This document shows, piece after piece, positions 32,226-39,958 of a stretch of DNA of 56,196 bases. Numbering within the stretch: the stretch's first letter is position 1; each line of letters starts with the position of its first letter. The stretch comes from a virus. The notes under the pieces are model-generated. The model saw only the letters and a program-made list of their open reading frames with translations. It did no database searches and was not told where the DNA came from. The position numbers and the translations under genes are program-made. The DNA lies in the IMG/VR virus record IMGVR_UViG_3300046506_000485, positions 1 through 56,196 of that record; one strand, given 5' to 3'.

Positions 32226-33236
32226 TCACGCTTCCCAGCCGGGGACGAGACCAGCGACCTGCTTCTTGAGCTTCGTGTAGGAGGAACTGTCGATGACAAT
32301 CAGCTTCACTGTCGGGTGATACTTCGCCATACGCCGGATCTTCGTTGCGCTGCGGGCGTCCATCCACCCCTTAACTTCGTGATAGGCCTCGCTGCCGTTG
32401 TTCTCCACCACATGAAAATCAGGTAGGTAGCTGACACACCCGCGCTTTACGCCCTCAAACCAAAATGTCTTCGATTCATGGGTCCACGAAGCGATTTGCC
32501 CTTGTTGTTTTAGCCACTCCAAGTAGTAGGCGTAATTAGCCTCCCACTTGGATCGGTAATATTTCCTGATGCCGCCAATCTCACGCCATGCTGCCTTCCA
32601 TGAGGCGCCTGGGCGCTCTCGGATTAACGTCCCGTTGCGCATCTTGGTCTTGGTCGCCTTTATCAAATACTCAGTCCTCTGCTCATCTGTCCTTGCTGCA
32701 TTCATCAGAACCGAGGCCTGACTGATCGCCGCCTTGGTCGATTCAGAATGCTTTTTGCCTGCCATATGTCGCGGATGGCCTCTCGCTGCGATAATTGATT
32801 TCTGGATCGCTGACATATGGGCACTGCGCTCTGCCGCGCTGTTGAATTTGCGGGCGCGAACTTTCGGTATCTCAACCTGTGGCCGATTACCATCCCCAAG
32901 ACCAAGCCTGGATGCTTTGAGATGAACCGCGTGTTTCGATTTTCCGGTGGCGGCACATATGGCATCTATGTCGATTTTTCGACCCGGCAGGTACATGTCC
33001 TTCAGCGTTTCGATCTGTACCGAGGACCAATCCCGCGCGATCAAGAGACCCAACCGCCAGGCCCGGTTTTTGATTGATCCGGCGGTGCGTCCTGAAGCAG
33101 CGCAAATCTCAGCTTGCGAGAGCCCTGCCTGAATGTGGTCACGCAAGGCCTGATCCTCGGTGGCGGACCAATGCGAACGCGCATTCGGACTGAGCACCGC
33201 CGGCGGCCACGGCAACTCAATGACCGGCGCGCTCAT
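32226..33236 (-). CDS. RusA N-terminal remnant fused to a homing endonuclease
   Basis: 336-aa protein. Residues 1-25 (SAPVIELPWPPAVLSPNARSHW) match the N-terminus of RusA Holliday resolvases. From residue 30 on there are two helix-turn-helix segments (about 30-66 and 75-113), a NUMOD3-type GKKHSESTKAAIS motif (about 160-175) and a PD-(D/E)xK nuclease core with E232, P272-D273, E287 and K289. This is the domain plan of homing endonucleases. Start ATG 33236 overlaps the previous stop (ATGA). The endonuclease replaced the centre of rusA. Confidence 0.8.
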   Translation of the reverse strand: MSAPVIELPWPPAVLSPNARSHWSATEDQALRDHIQAGLSQAEICAASGRTAGSIKNRAWRLGLLIARDWSSVQIETLKDMYLPGRKIDIDAICAATGKSKHAVHLKASRLGLGDGNRPQVEIPKVRARKFNSAAERSAHMSAIQKSIIAARGHPRHMAGKKHSESTKAAISQASVLMNAARTDEQRTEYLIKATKTKMRNGTLIRERPGASWKAAWREIGGIRKYYRSKWEANYAYYLEWLKQQGQIASWTHESKTFWFEGVKRGCVSYLPDFHVVENNGSEAYHEVKGWMDARSATKIRRMAKYHPTVKLIVIDSSSYTKLKKQVAGLVPGWEA

Positions 33237-33409
33237 GGATACGTCCACTCGAAACGGCCAGTGATCAGCCCTGCCTTGGTCTGGTAGGTCATATCGCGGC
33301 TCTTCTCCTCGATGTGGGCAGTACGCTCGGCGCGGATCAGCTCGCCATTGACCTTGATCACCAGCGGGCAACCTACAGGCGGGAGCGATTCGGGGCGGTT
33401 CAGCTTCAT
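33233..33409 (-). CDS. Small conserved early protein
   Basis: 58-aa protein (MKLNRPESLPPVGCPLVIKVNGELI...). Beta-rich, with a KVNGELIRAERTAHI core and a basic C-terminus. ATGA overlaps at both ends place it in the early chain between the 73-aa gene and the RusA fusion. Not recognised by name; similar short proteins occur in nin-like regions of Pseudomonas phages. Confidence 0.7.
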   Translation of the reverse strand: MKLNRPESLPPVGCPLVIKVNGELIRAERTAHIEEKSRDMTYQTKAGLITGRFEWTYP

Positions 33410-33627
33410 GCGACCGCCTTTGCCGGGATGCCAGTGCTGCTCAACCAGTCCAGCTCGTAGTCGGCAATCGCCTGGGTGTACTCGGTGCAATCCGCGATCA
33501 GGGTGTCGACGATGGTTCCTGGCGTGAACGTGCCGATCAGCATCAACACCCCCTTACAACGAACGATCATCCCTGGCAGCAACTCTTCCGGCGCGCCCTT
33601 GGTCCATTTCAGATTCAGAATTGTCAC
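33406..33627 (-). CDS. Small early protein
   Basis: 73-aa protein with GTG start at 33627, overlapping the DUF1364 gene stop (GTGA). Beta-rich N-terminal half (GMIVRCKGVLMLIGTFTPG), acidic helical C-terminal half. No metal motif. Translation support comes from stop/start overlaps at both ends. Function unknown. Confidence 0.65.
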   Translation of the reverse strand: MTILNLKWTKGAPEELLPGMIVRCKGVLMLIGTFTPGTIVDTLIADCTEYTQAIADYELDWLSSTGIPAKAVA

Positions 33628-33926
33628 GCTGCTACCTTCCCTTCACTGACGAGAATATCGATGGTCCGCACCATGCCTTCGAGGTGCATCATGCGGAGTT
33701 CGTGGTGGTTGAATTCGGTCTTGATGCGGGAGTCGACGGCGTCGTGGCACGCCGAGCACGACCACGCACCCTGTAGGTCGTTTGGCTTGATGCCCATGCC
33801 GCTGCGAGTACCAGCCATGCGGTAGTGCGCGAGGATTGTGGTTTCAGAATTGCCGTTACACACGCCCGGGATTCGGATCTGGCAATCCCGGCCGCGCGCA
33901 GCTTTGGTCAGCTTGGTCTGCTTCAC
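33624..33926 (-). CDS. DUF1364 / YbcO-like nuclease family protein
   Basis: 100-aa protein with KAARGRDCQIRIPGVCNGNSETTILAHYR and later WSCSACHDAVDSR, the Cys/His pattern of DUF1364 (YbcO family, suspected HNH-like nuclease in nin regions). Start GTG 33926 is chosen because it overlaps the stop of the 36-codon gene (GTGTGA) and lies after a G-rich ribosome site; an upstream GTG at 33941 is possible. It probably acts in phage recombination or repair. Confidence 0.8.
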   Translation of the reverse strand: MKQTKLTKAARGRDCQIRIPGVCNGNSETTILAHYRMAGTRSGMGIKPNDLQGAWSCSACHDAVDSRIKTEFNHHELRMMHLEGMVRTIDILVSEGKVAA

Positions 33927-34033
33927 ACCCCACCCCCACACTGAAAGCTCACTGTCGAAGGCTCAAGAGCTGCGCACTCCATCATTGCGGCGAAGCATGA
34001 GGCGACCCGAATGAGGGCCTTGATGGTCTTCAT
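33923..34033 (-). CDS. 36-aa microprotein in the nin-like chain
   Basis: 36-residue frame (MKTIKALIRVASCFAAMMEC...). Its ATG overlaps the stop of the 98-aa gene (ATGA), and its TGA overlaps the GTG of the DUF1364 gene. Both overlaps argue for translation. The basic start followed by an Ala/Met/Cys-rich hydrophobic run suggests membrane association. No family known. Confidence 0.65.
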   Translation of the reverse strand: MKTIKALIRVASCFAAMMECAALEPSTVSFQCGGGV

Positions 34034-34326
34034 GCGGTCACCTCGATGGACTTGGTTTGCTCAGGTGCGAAGTCACCGCGCAGGGGCATCAGCAATCCTG
34101 GACTGATGAGGCCGTCACGTACCGGGTAGCGCCCTGGAAACGTACCAATTTTGGCAGTCAGCCCGCTTCCAGCGACACGCCAAGAGGGTGTTTCAGCCTC
34201 GCAAAGACACCCATTATTCAGCCTCACATCTCCCGATTGATGAAAGGAGATCAGCTCTACAGCGCAGCCAGCACATGGGCCGCCGACGATAAGCGCCAAA
34301 TCACCAGCTTTGAATTGATGGCTCAT
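34030..34326 (-). CDS. Small early protein, beta-rich
   Basis: 98-aa protein starting MSHQFKAGDLALIVGG. Cys pairs (CAGCAV and CLCEAE) may bind metal. The fold looks like a small beta barrel (SH3-like: FKAGDLALIV, GDVRLNNGC). ATG 34326 overlaps the NinB stop (ATGA) and GGGAGG lies upstream. Function unknown; part of the nin-like operon. Confidence 0.65.
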   Translation of the reverse strand: MSHQFKAGDLALIVGGPCAGCAVELISFHQSGDVRLNNGCLCEAETPSWRVAGSGLTAKIGTFPGRYPVRDGLISPGLLMPLRGDFAPEQTKSIEVTA

Positions 34327-34790
34327 GCTGCCGCCTCCCATGACTCTGGCATCTGCCCTTTAGGCTCGCTCCAGACGATGTTTTTTTCGACGCCGAACGC
34401 ATACATGCACTCGATCACGTCGCCCAGTTCACGGACGGTCATGCGCTTGGTGCTGACGCCGAGCATTACGACGCCGCCATCGATACCGGCAGCCATGCGC
34501 ACTTGATGTCGTGCGGCAGCGGTCATCAGCGACTTCCAGTCCTCGGCATCGAGGCGCTGCATGACGCCGTTGACCGGCCATTCCACCTGACGGGAGATAT
34601 CGCCCAACATCGCCCAGAGCTTGGCGTTCTGTTCCAGGGTGCGGCGGCTCTTGACCGGGCGGACAATGATTTCTACGGCAGTGGCGGCCGACAGCTCGAA
34701 GGCGAACAGGTAGGCCAGCTTGAACACGTCACGGATTCGCGCAGATCCTGCCGCCCAGAAGTGGCGAGGCTTGTGGATGACGTCACCCAT
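34323..34790 (-). CDS. ninB: NinB recombination protein
   Basis: 155-aa protein of the NinB/Orf family, which binds single-stranded DNA and SSB and helps phage recombination. Diagnostic blocks are RRTLEQNAKLWAMLGDISRQVEWP, MTAAARHQVRMAAGIDGG, and MTVRELGDVIECMYAFGVEKNIVWSE. It overlaps the Ead-like gene stop by eight bases. Length agrees with lambda NinB (146 aa). Confidence 0.9.
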   Translation of the reverse strand: MGDVIHKPRHFWAAGSARIRDVFKLAYLFAFELSAATAVEIIVRPVKSRRTLEQNAKLWAMLGDISRQVEWPVNGVMQRLDAEDWKSLMTAAARHQVRMAAGIDGGVVMLGVSTKRMTVRELGDVIECMYAFGVEKNIVWSEPKGQMPESWEAAA

Positions 34791-35385
34791 GGGAAGCCTC
34801 CTTGTTCATGGCAGCGTCGACGGCAGCATCAGCGATCCCGGAGAACAACGGCACGCGCCCTTCTCTCCAGACCGCCAAGGTGGAGGATGTCCCGATCGGA
34901 GTGCGGACGAACCTCCATCGCTGAGCATCCGTGCGTAACGCCGATATCACGGAGGAGATTTCTTGCGGCAGAAAGCTCATGAAGTCCAGACTGCATTTTT
35001 CGGAAACTGCTGCCCCGCAAGACGTGGCGCAATCACCGATGATTTTCCGCAGCGCATCGTTCTCAGCCTTGAGCTGCTCAATCTGATCGGCGCGCGCTTG
35101 CGCAAGTCCAAACGCATCAGTTCCATCTGCCTTGGCTTGCTCGATCTCCGCGATCAGCTCCAGCACTGTGGCAGGCGTGCATGCGAGGAAGAAAGCCTCG
35201 TCCTGCTCACCCTTTTCGCCAACAAACCCCCACTCATCGTTCTTGTGATCGACCTTGAGGACCAGCGAACCATCGTCACCAGTACATTCGTATTTGAGCC
35301 CGCCGCCGACCTCCGGATACCGATCAAAGTTGCGACCCGGGGTGGCAGCCTCAGCCAACCGCTTCAATTCGCTGTAGTCAGTCAT
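34783..35385 (-). CDS. Ead/Ea22-like protein
   Basis: 200-aa protein. The N-terminus (YSELKRLAEAATPG) and the central ATVLELIAEIEQAK helical part match the Ead/Ea22-like family of phage accessory proteins. There is a coiled coil at about 100-125 and a beta-like C-terminus (WRFVRTPIGTSSTLAVW). Its ATG overlaps the stop of the 38-aa gene (ATGA). Function of the family is not established. Confidence 0.75.
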   Translation of the reverse strand: MTDYSELKRLAEAATPGRNFDRYPEVGGGLKYECTGDDGSLVLKVDHKNDEWGFVGEKGEQDEAFFLACTPATVLELIAEIEQAKADGTDAFGLAQARADQIEQLKAENDALRKIIGDCATSCGAAVSEKCSLDFMSFLPQEISSVISALRTDAQRWRFVRTPIGTSSTLAVWREGRVPLFSGIADAAVDAAMNKEASHG

Positions 35386-35498
35386 TTGAACAAAACCTCC
35401 GACAAAGCCACGACGCGCTTCTCAGCAACAACCGGCTGATTCATCTGTACGGCTGTGATGAACACTGTGAGGGATAGGATTAGGAGGGGGAGTTTCAT
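35382..35498 (-). CDS. 38-aa membrane/signal-peptide-like microprotein
   Basis: 38-residue frame (MKLPLLILSLTVFITAVQMNQ...). The first 17 residues are a hydrophobic signal-anchor. ATG 35498 overlaps the upstream stop (ATGA), and its TGA overlaps the Ead-like start (ATGA). These double overlaps are the support. It could be an inner-membrane peptide; function unknown. Confidence 0.65.
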   Translation of the reverse strand: MKLPLLILSLTVFITAVQMNQPVVAEKRVVALSEVLFK

Positions 35499-35707
35499 GG
35501 GCGAGCCTCCAATGTCTTGGTCCAGTCGCGGTAGCAAGGCGTTTTCCGAGCCCATCGCTCAGACGCATCTGGGCACCCGTGCCAAGTCCCCCACTTGTTT
35601 ACGCCTATGACTTGCATCGGTTTCTCATCGAACCAATGCCAGATACCATCGGCGTCTTGCGCTAGCCATTGCGCCCACTCAGGGGCGTCGATCCAGTGCG
35701 GAGTCAT
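35495..35707 (-). CDS. Small Trp-rich early protein
   Basis: 70-aa protein with eight Trp residues (PHWIDAPEWAQWLAQDADGIWHWF). ATG 35707 has GAGGG in range; an upstream in-frame start runs into the 129-aa gene. Similar short Trp-rich proteins (APEWAQWLA) are frequent in phage early regions. No known activity. Confidence 0.7.
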   Translation of the reverse strand: MTPHWIDAPEWAQWLAQDADGIWHWFDEKPMQVIGVNKWGTWHGCPDASERWARKTPCYRDWTKTLEARP

Positions 35708-35717
35708 AGATGCGCCC

Positions 35718-36107
35718 TCAAAATGGAATGCAGCCGTTGAGAAAGTCTTTGTGGCAATCAACGATTCCGCACGTTGGGCACGGATCGCCGTTGCGCTGCC
35801 ATTCCATCTGAGGTTCGCCGGGAAGGAGCATCCATTCAGGGCGCTCGAAGGTGATCTGCGTCAGCTCCCAGCATTGCCGGAACTCACAATTCCCCATTTC
35901 GTCGTACTGACTGTCGAGCCAAACCGCCTCGTAGGTGTACAGGCCCGGGCCTTCCGGGAATTCGTGGTCGCCTGAAATCTGCTCCTCGATCATGGTGAGC
36001 CCGTGAACGCTTACTTCACCGTTTACCGCGCAGATGCATGGCTCATCTGATTCATCAGAATGAAAAACCATGATCACCAAATCCTTCTTTTCTCGGAAAA
36101 GGGTCAT
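35718..36107 (-). CDS. Early hypothetical protein with Cys motif
   Basis: 129-aa acidic protein. The C-terminus has NGDPCPTCGIVDCHKDF, a C-x2-C...C-x-H site likely binding zinc. The middle is beta-like (GLYTYEAVWLDSQYDEMGN). ATG 36107 overlaps the 92-aa gene stop (ATGA); ATG 36071 is an alternative. Family not recognised. Confidence 0.65.
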   Translation of the reverse strand: MTLFREKKDLVIMVFHSDESDEPCICAVNGEVSVHGLTMIEEQISGDHEFPEGPGLYTYEAVWLDSQYDEMGNCEFRQCWELTQITFERPEWMLLPGEPQMEWQRNGDPCPTCGIVDCHKDFLNGCIPF

Positions 36108-36382
36108 GAGCTCACCTTCAAGCCGGCGGCTTCAATGGCGTCGACCATGTTGCGGATCCCTTGCCGATACCCCTTGTGGTACGGTCCATCAGCTTCGGCG
36201 AATTCGCATTTTTCTGGACGATCAATCACCAGCGCGGCGCGTGACCCGTTCCAGAAATCGAAGTAAGCCTGTGCGGCGTAGTTGGTGTAATCGCCGCCCG
36301 CATCCTTGGTCAGATGTCCAGGACCCAAGCCACCTGCTGCACTCAGGGCAAATTCTTCAAACTGCTGCTTCGACTTATCCAT
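36104..36382 (-). CDS. Early hypothetical protein
   Basis: 92-aa protein (MDKSKQQFEEFALSAAGGLG). ATG 36382 shares its A with the TGA of the upstream gene (TGATG). The pattern QAYFDFWNGSRAALVIDRP is one I have seen in short phage proteins (a WNGSRAAL helix), but no function is known. Cotranscribed in the early chain. Confidence 0.7.
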   Translation of the reverse strand: MDKSKQQFEEFALSAAGGLGPGHLTKDAGGDYTNYAAQAYFDFWNGSRAALVIDRPEKCEFAEADGPYHKGYRQGIRNMVDAIEAAGLKVSS

Positions 36383-36702
36383 CACACGCACCCCCGAATA
36401 ACCTTCACATTGCTTGCGTCTGCCCGATTCTGACTGCCGTCCTGACGCACAAAGCGGACATCGGCGCCTCTGGTCAGTAGGATCATTTCGTGCAGTTCTT
36501 TGTTTTCAGCCTTGAGCCTGTTGATCTCTCCGCGCAGCACGGTTATTTCCTGGCCGATGGTCAGTTCGCGGGCGGCATACACACGCTTGCTGTTTTCTTT
36601 GGCGCATTCGATGCAGATGCGATTCGGGATGTAGCGCTGACCCAGTAGCTCTGGGTGCTTGGCGCAGACTTTGCCGATTGCTGTTTGTCGATCTGGCTTC
36701 AT
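36382..36702 (-). CDS. Early zinc-site protein with coiled coil
   Basis: 106-aa protein. The N-terminal VCAKHPELLGQRYIPNRICIECAKEN has a C-x3-H...C-x2-C arrangement similar to zinc ribbons of phage HNH-linked proteins. Residues about 60-90 form a coiled coil (VLRGEINRLKAENKELHEMI). ATG 36702 overlaps the upstream stop (ATGA). It may bind nucleic acid; inference. Confidence 0.7.
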   Translation of the reverse strand: MKPDRQTAIGKVCAKHPELLGQRYIPNRICIECAKENSKRVYAARELTIGQEITVLRGEINRLKAENKELHEMILLTRGADVRFVRQDGSQNRADASNVKVIRGCV

Positions 36703-37352
36703 GCGACACCCCGCTGGGATTTTCGAAATTCGTGACGATCCAGGAACCACTTGATCCCGCGCTCGCAGATGGAAACTTCGCGTGCGACGGCAGATCGCTG
36801 CCTGTTGGCATCGCCGTGAATTTCCCGGAGTACCTTTTCCATGTCAGAGCGGTCTGCTTTGCCGAGGAAGTACTCTTCTAGGATGTCGCCGATGGGGCGC
36901 ACCCAATCCATGTCGTCCTGCTTCACGGCCTGGTGAATAGCTCGCCATGCCAAAACGCCAACGTGATCGCGGACAATTTCGTGCAGGTCGTACGGCGATA
37001 TCCCGCTTGTCCAGCCGCCGGTGCCGCGCACATACATGCCGCAGTTGAAGAGCCCTTTGGCGTCTGACTCAGGCTTCCCGCATAAGAAAACGACTTCGCG
37101 GCCGGTCCGATCCATGACGGCGTCGGCCTTGCTGAATTCCTCCTCTGTCGGGTTTTTGCCTTTCACCTCAACGTAAATACCGGCATTCGGAAGCCAGAAA
37201 TCGGGCAAATAGAAACCGTCACCGACATGAACCAAATCAGGCTCGTACAGATAGAAGATGTCCGCCGCATCAAGAACCCGAGCCCATACCAATTCGGTGT
37301 ATGAGCGAAGCCTGTAACCGTGATGGTGGTAAACCGTTCTGCGCTCTCTCAT
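36699..37352 (-). CDS. PD-(D/E)xK nuclease
   Basis: 217-aa protein. A first acidic residue E20 (SYTELVWARVLDAA), the PD dipeptide P50-D51 and E62-V63-K64 in IYVEVKGK give a complete PD-(D/E)xK active site in the N-terminal 70 residues. The C-terminal 100 residues are helical and charged, with WKRPIGDILEEYFLG-like helices. It follows the DnaB-like helicase with a TGATG overlap. It may act at replication forks or junctions, possibly replacing the lost RusA. Confidence 0.75.
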   Translation of the reverse strand: MRERRTVYHHHGYRLRSYTELVWARVLDAADIFYLYEPDLVHVGDGFYLPDFWLPNAGIYVEVKGKNPTEEEFSKADAVMDRTGREVVFLCGKPESDAKGLFNCGMYVRGTGGWTSGISPYDLHEIVRDHVGVLAWRAIHQAVKQDDMDWVRPIGDILEEYFLGKADRSDMEKVLREIHGDANRQRSAVAREVSICERGIKWFLDRHEFRKSQRGVA

Positions 37353-38692
37353 CAGAAGTTCACCTTCACGACGTTGTCTTGGCGGGTGTGGTTGGCCAGC
37401 GGCATGAAGCGGGATCGATTGCCCTGGAACGCGGCAGGCACCATGCCGATTTCGCCATCACGGTTTTTACGGATGAGGATTTCAGCAATACCGGCGTCTT
37501 GGGTGTTCGGGTGGTAAACCTCGTCGCGGTACACAAACATCACGATGTCAGCGTCCTGCTCGATGGCGCCAGACTCGCGCAAGTCGCTGAGGACCGGACG
37601 CTTGTCTGGACGGCCTTCACAGCCGCGATTGAGCTGGGACAGGATGATCACCGGGCAATCCAGCTCGCGGGCCAGCAGCTTGATCTGGCGCGACATGGTG
37701 GTCACGTCTTCGGTGCGACCTTTCCCGTCGCCCTCGACAAGGCCGAGGTAGTCGATGACAACGAGCCCGAGGCCGCCCATGCGGTGCGACTGGCGGCGTG
37801 AGATTGAGCGGATACGCGCCATGGTCATTACCGGGACGTCTGACACGGCAATTGGAGCATCACGCAGTCTGCTCCCGGCTACCGACAGCGCCTGACCATG
37901 ATCGGCAGACACCTCGCCGGTCTTCAGGGAAGGCAGCGGGATGCCGCCCACCGCAGCCAGCAGTCGATCCATGAGCTGCGTCTTGCTCATTTCCAAGCTG
38001 ATGACCACCACCGGCTTTTTCTGATTAATGGCAACGTCTGCGGCGATGTTCATGGCGAGAGTGGTTTTGCCCATTGCAGGCCGACCCGCGATGACGATCA
38101 TCTGCCCGGACTTCATACCCTGGGTGTACTTATCCAGATCCGGCAAGCCGCTACCCAGGCCATCCATGACGATTCCCTTCTCGAATCGGTCCAGACGTTC
38201 CTGAAGAATTTCAATGTGGCCGACGAGGATGTCGCCGATCATTTGGCATTCGCCGTCACTGCCCGTGGCGTCCAAGCCCAGAACGATTGATTGGGCCTGC
38301 GAAATTTTGTCCTCGATGCTCGACTGCTCGTAGGCCAAGTCGTTGATACGCTCGGCGGCCGACGACATCAGGCGGCAAATCGCGCGGTCACGGATGATCT
38401 GCGCGTATTCCTTGGCGTTCGCCACGCTCGGTGTGTTCGCTTGAATCTCGGCGGCGTAGGTGAAAACGCGGGTGCCGGTTGTCAGTTCAGCGCGGCGATC
38501 TCCGAGAGTGATCACGTCAACCGGCGTGCCATCGGCGTGCAGTTCCAGGATCAGGCGATACAGCTCGCTGTTGTCCTCCCATGCAAACGCGTCAGGGGAA
38601 AGATCGTCGGACAGCACGTCGATCAGGTGAGGCTGGCGAAGCATTGCGCCGATGAGGCCGTGCTCCGCTTCGAGGCTCTGAAGTTCGATCAT
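37352..38692 (-). CDS. Replicative DNA helicase, DnaB family
   Basis: 446-aa hexameric helicase. Walker A GRPAMGKT at residues 203-210, Walker B VVIDYLG about residue 312, and the arginine-finger region FMFVYRDEVYHP with RKNRDGEIG. The N-terminal domain (EAEHGLIGAMLRQPHLID) is the primase-binding type. It overlaps the O-like initiator by ATGA, giving the O-DnaB order seen in P22-type replication modules. Confidence 0.95.
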   Translation of the reverse strand: MIELQSLEAEHGLIGAMLRQPHLIDVLSDDLSPDAFAWEDNSELYRLILELHADGTPVDVITLGDRRAELTTGTRVFTYAAEIQANTPSVANAKEYAQIIRDRAICRLMSSAAERINDLAYEQSSIEDKISQAQSIVLGLDATGSDGECQMIGDILVGHIEILQERLDRFEKGIVMDGLGSGLPDLDKYTQGMKSGQMIVIAGRPAMGKTTLAMNIAADVAINQKKPVVVISLEMSKTQLMDRLLAAVGGIPLPSLKTGEVSADHGQALSVAGSRLRDAPIAVSDVPVMTMARIRSISRRQSHRMGGLGLVVIDYLGLVEGDGKGRTEDVTTMSRQIKLLARELDCPVIILSQLNRGCEGRPDKRPVLSDLRESGAIEQDADIVMFVYRDEVYHPNTQDAGIAEILIRKNRDGEIGMVPAAFQGNRSRFMPLANHTRQDNVVKVNF

Positions 38693-39681
38693 TGCGCAGC
38701 CTCCGACACTTCGCGGAAGACGGCGCGGCTGACCAGCGACTCAAGGCGCGGAGCAACGTTGGCACCACGGAAGAACACCTGGCTGCGGTTGTTCGCTTTG
38801 TGGAAGAACGGCAGCCAGAACCCCTGCCCGCTCTGATGGCTTGGTGACTCGTTCCAGCGCTCAGCGATCATGCTGCGCAGAATCTTGTCGCTGGACACGG
38901 TGACCGGCGCCAGATTCGGGCAGACCTTGTGGTACAGGTCGATGATCTTGTCGACGGGTACGCCAGCCTCGGAAGCACCATTCGGATTGCGCTTGAGCTG
39001 GTTGCCCAACCACTTGACCAGAAAACGGCGCCAGTCCTTTTTCGGGCGATTCGCGCTGGCCCAGGCTGCGGCGCGCTTGATCTCTGCCTCGACGTCAATC
39101 GGGGCATAGGCTTCTGCCCACTTGTTGATCAGGATGGTGTCGACTGTGAAGTCTTCGCCATCGAACGAAACCAGCGGTGCTTCTTCGATCGGAGCCGGTG
39201 CAGCCCCTTGGGGCGTATTAATCTCTTCCGTAGGAAGAGTTAATAGGGGTATTTCTTTCGTATAAAGAAGGGAACCAACGGATATCGGGAGTTTCGTCAC
39301 GTTGTTGAGTGAACCGATATCGGTTGAGACAACGGATTTCCGTTCACTCAACACTTCCTTTTTTGGCTCTTCAAATATCCACTCTGACGGATCGCAGATG
39401 CCGATATCGCCACGACTTCCACCGACCCGATACAGCACACGACGAGCCAGTAGACTGCTGATTGCTGAGGAAACGTGCTGAGTGCGGATATTGATCTTCT
39501 TGGCGATCTCGTCGGCCGTAATGCGTCGCTCTTGCTGGTGGTAGCCAACGGTCAGGCGAGTGATGGCGTGCAGAGTCTTGAACTCGGCCGGCGACAGGTG
39601 AACTGCTGCCAAGGCGTCCATCAATGTATTGTCCATCCGGGTAAACCCCCCGGTTGATTTCAATGGAATGACATTGCTCAT
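38689..39681 (-). CDS. Replication initiator, lambda O-like
   Basis: 330-aa protein. The N-terminal winged helix (GFTRMDNTLMDALAAVHLSPAEFKTLHAITRLTVGYHQ, then ITADEIAKKINIRTQHVSSAI) matches the phage replication protein O family. Residues about 110-150 are a Ser/Pro/Thr linker coded by DNA full of inverted repeats, and the C-terminal part (LINKWAEAYAPIDVEAEIKRAAAW) would recruit DnaB. Overlaps both neighbours by ATGA. Confidence 0.85.
   Translation of the reverse strand: MSNVIPLKSTGGFTRMDNTLMDALAAVHLSPAEFKTLHAITRLTVGYHQQERRITADEIAKKINIRTQHVSSAISSLLARRVLYRVGGSRGDIGICDPSEWIFEEPKKEVLSERKSVVSTDIGSLNNVTKLPISVGSLLYTKEIPLLTLPTEEINTPQGAAPAPIEEAPLVSFDGEDFTVDTILINKWAEAYAPIDVEAEIKRAAAWASANRPKKDWRRFLVKWLGNQLKRNPNGASEAGVPVDKIIDLYHKVCPNLAPVTVSSDKILRSMIAERWNESPSHQSGQGFWLPFFHKANNRSQVFFRGANVAPRLESLVSRAVFREVSEAAQ
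39277..39352. other. Probable replication origin (inverted repeats inside O gene)
   Basis: Within 76 bases of the O gene there is a 14-bp perfect palindrome AACCGATATCGGTT (39312-39325), the related blocks AACGGATATCGGGA (39277-39290) and AACGGATTTCCGTT (39331-39344), and an outer inverted repeat GTTGAGTGAAC (39304-39314) / GTTCACTCAAC (39342-39352). Lambda-type origins carry such iterons in the linker part of O, the same place as here. Confidence 0.65.
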
Positions 39682-39887
39682 GCGCGCGCACTCGACAGGG
39701 ATGCTTTGAGGTGTTCAACGCATTTGCGACGAAACCTGTTCTTCGATTCTTCCGAGTACTGGAAGCGGATCATCCGGGCCGCGAGCATGGCTGCTGATTG
39801 GTGGTCGGAAACTGAGCGCGCCACGATTTCCGAATCGGAGTTTCGTGGCGCGGATGGGGTATTGTGTGATTCTGGTGTTGTGTGCAT
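39678..39887 (-). CDS. Small basic early protein
   Basis: 69-aa protein (MHTTPESHNTPSAPRNSDSE...). The first 25 residues are disordered and Ser/Thr/Pro-rich; the rest is a basic helix (SAAMLAARMIRFQYSEESKNRFRRKCVEHL). It overlaps the O-gene start (ATGA), so it is cotranslated with it. ATG 39887 begins after the terminator at 39916-39939. Could bind nucleic acid; not recognised. Confidence 0.65.
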   Translation of the reverse strand: MHTTPESHNTPSAPRNSDSEIVARSVSDHQSAAMLAARMIRFQYSEESKNRFRRKCVEHLKASLSSARA

Positions 39888-39915
39888 AATCAACTCCGCA
39901 AATGCTGTTGAAAGA

Positions 39916-39939
39916 GCCGACCTGACCGTCGGCTTTTTT
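39916..39939. terminator. Bidirectional-looking terminator
   Basis: GCCGAC/GTCGGC stem with a six-base loop. On the plus strand TTTTTTG follows; on the minus strand CTCTTTC follows. It lies between the 67-aa gene and the 69-aa gene, so minus-strand early transcription must pass it, as lambda tR1-type terminators are passed with antitermination. Confidence 0.75.
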
Positions 39940-39958
39940 GTGGGTGGAATTTGGCAGA

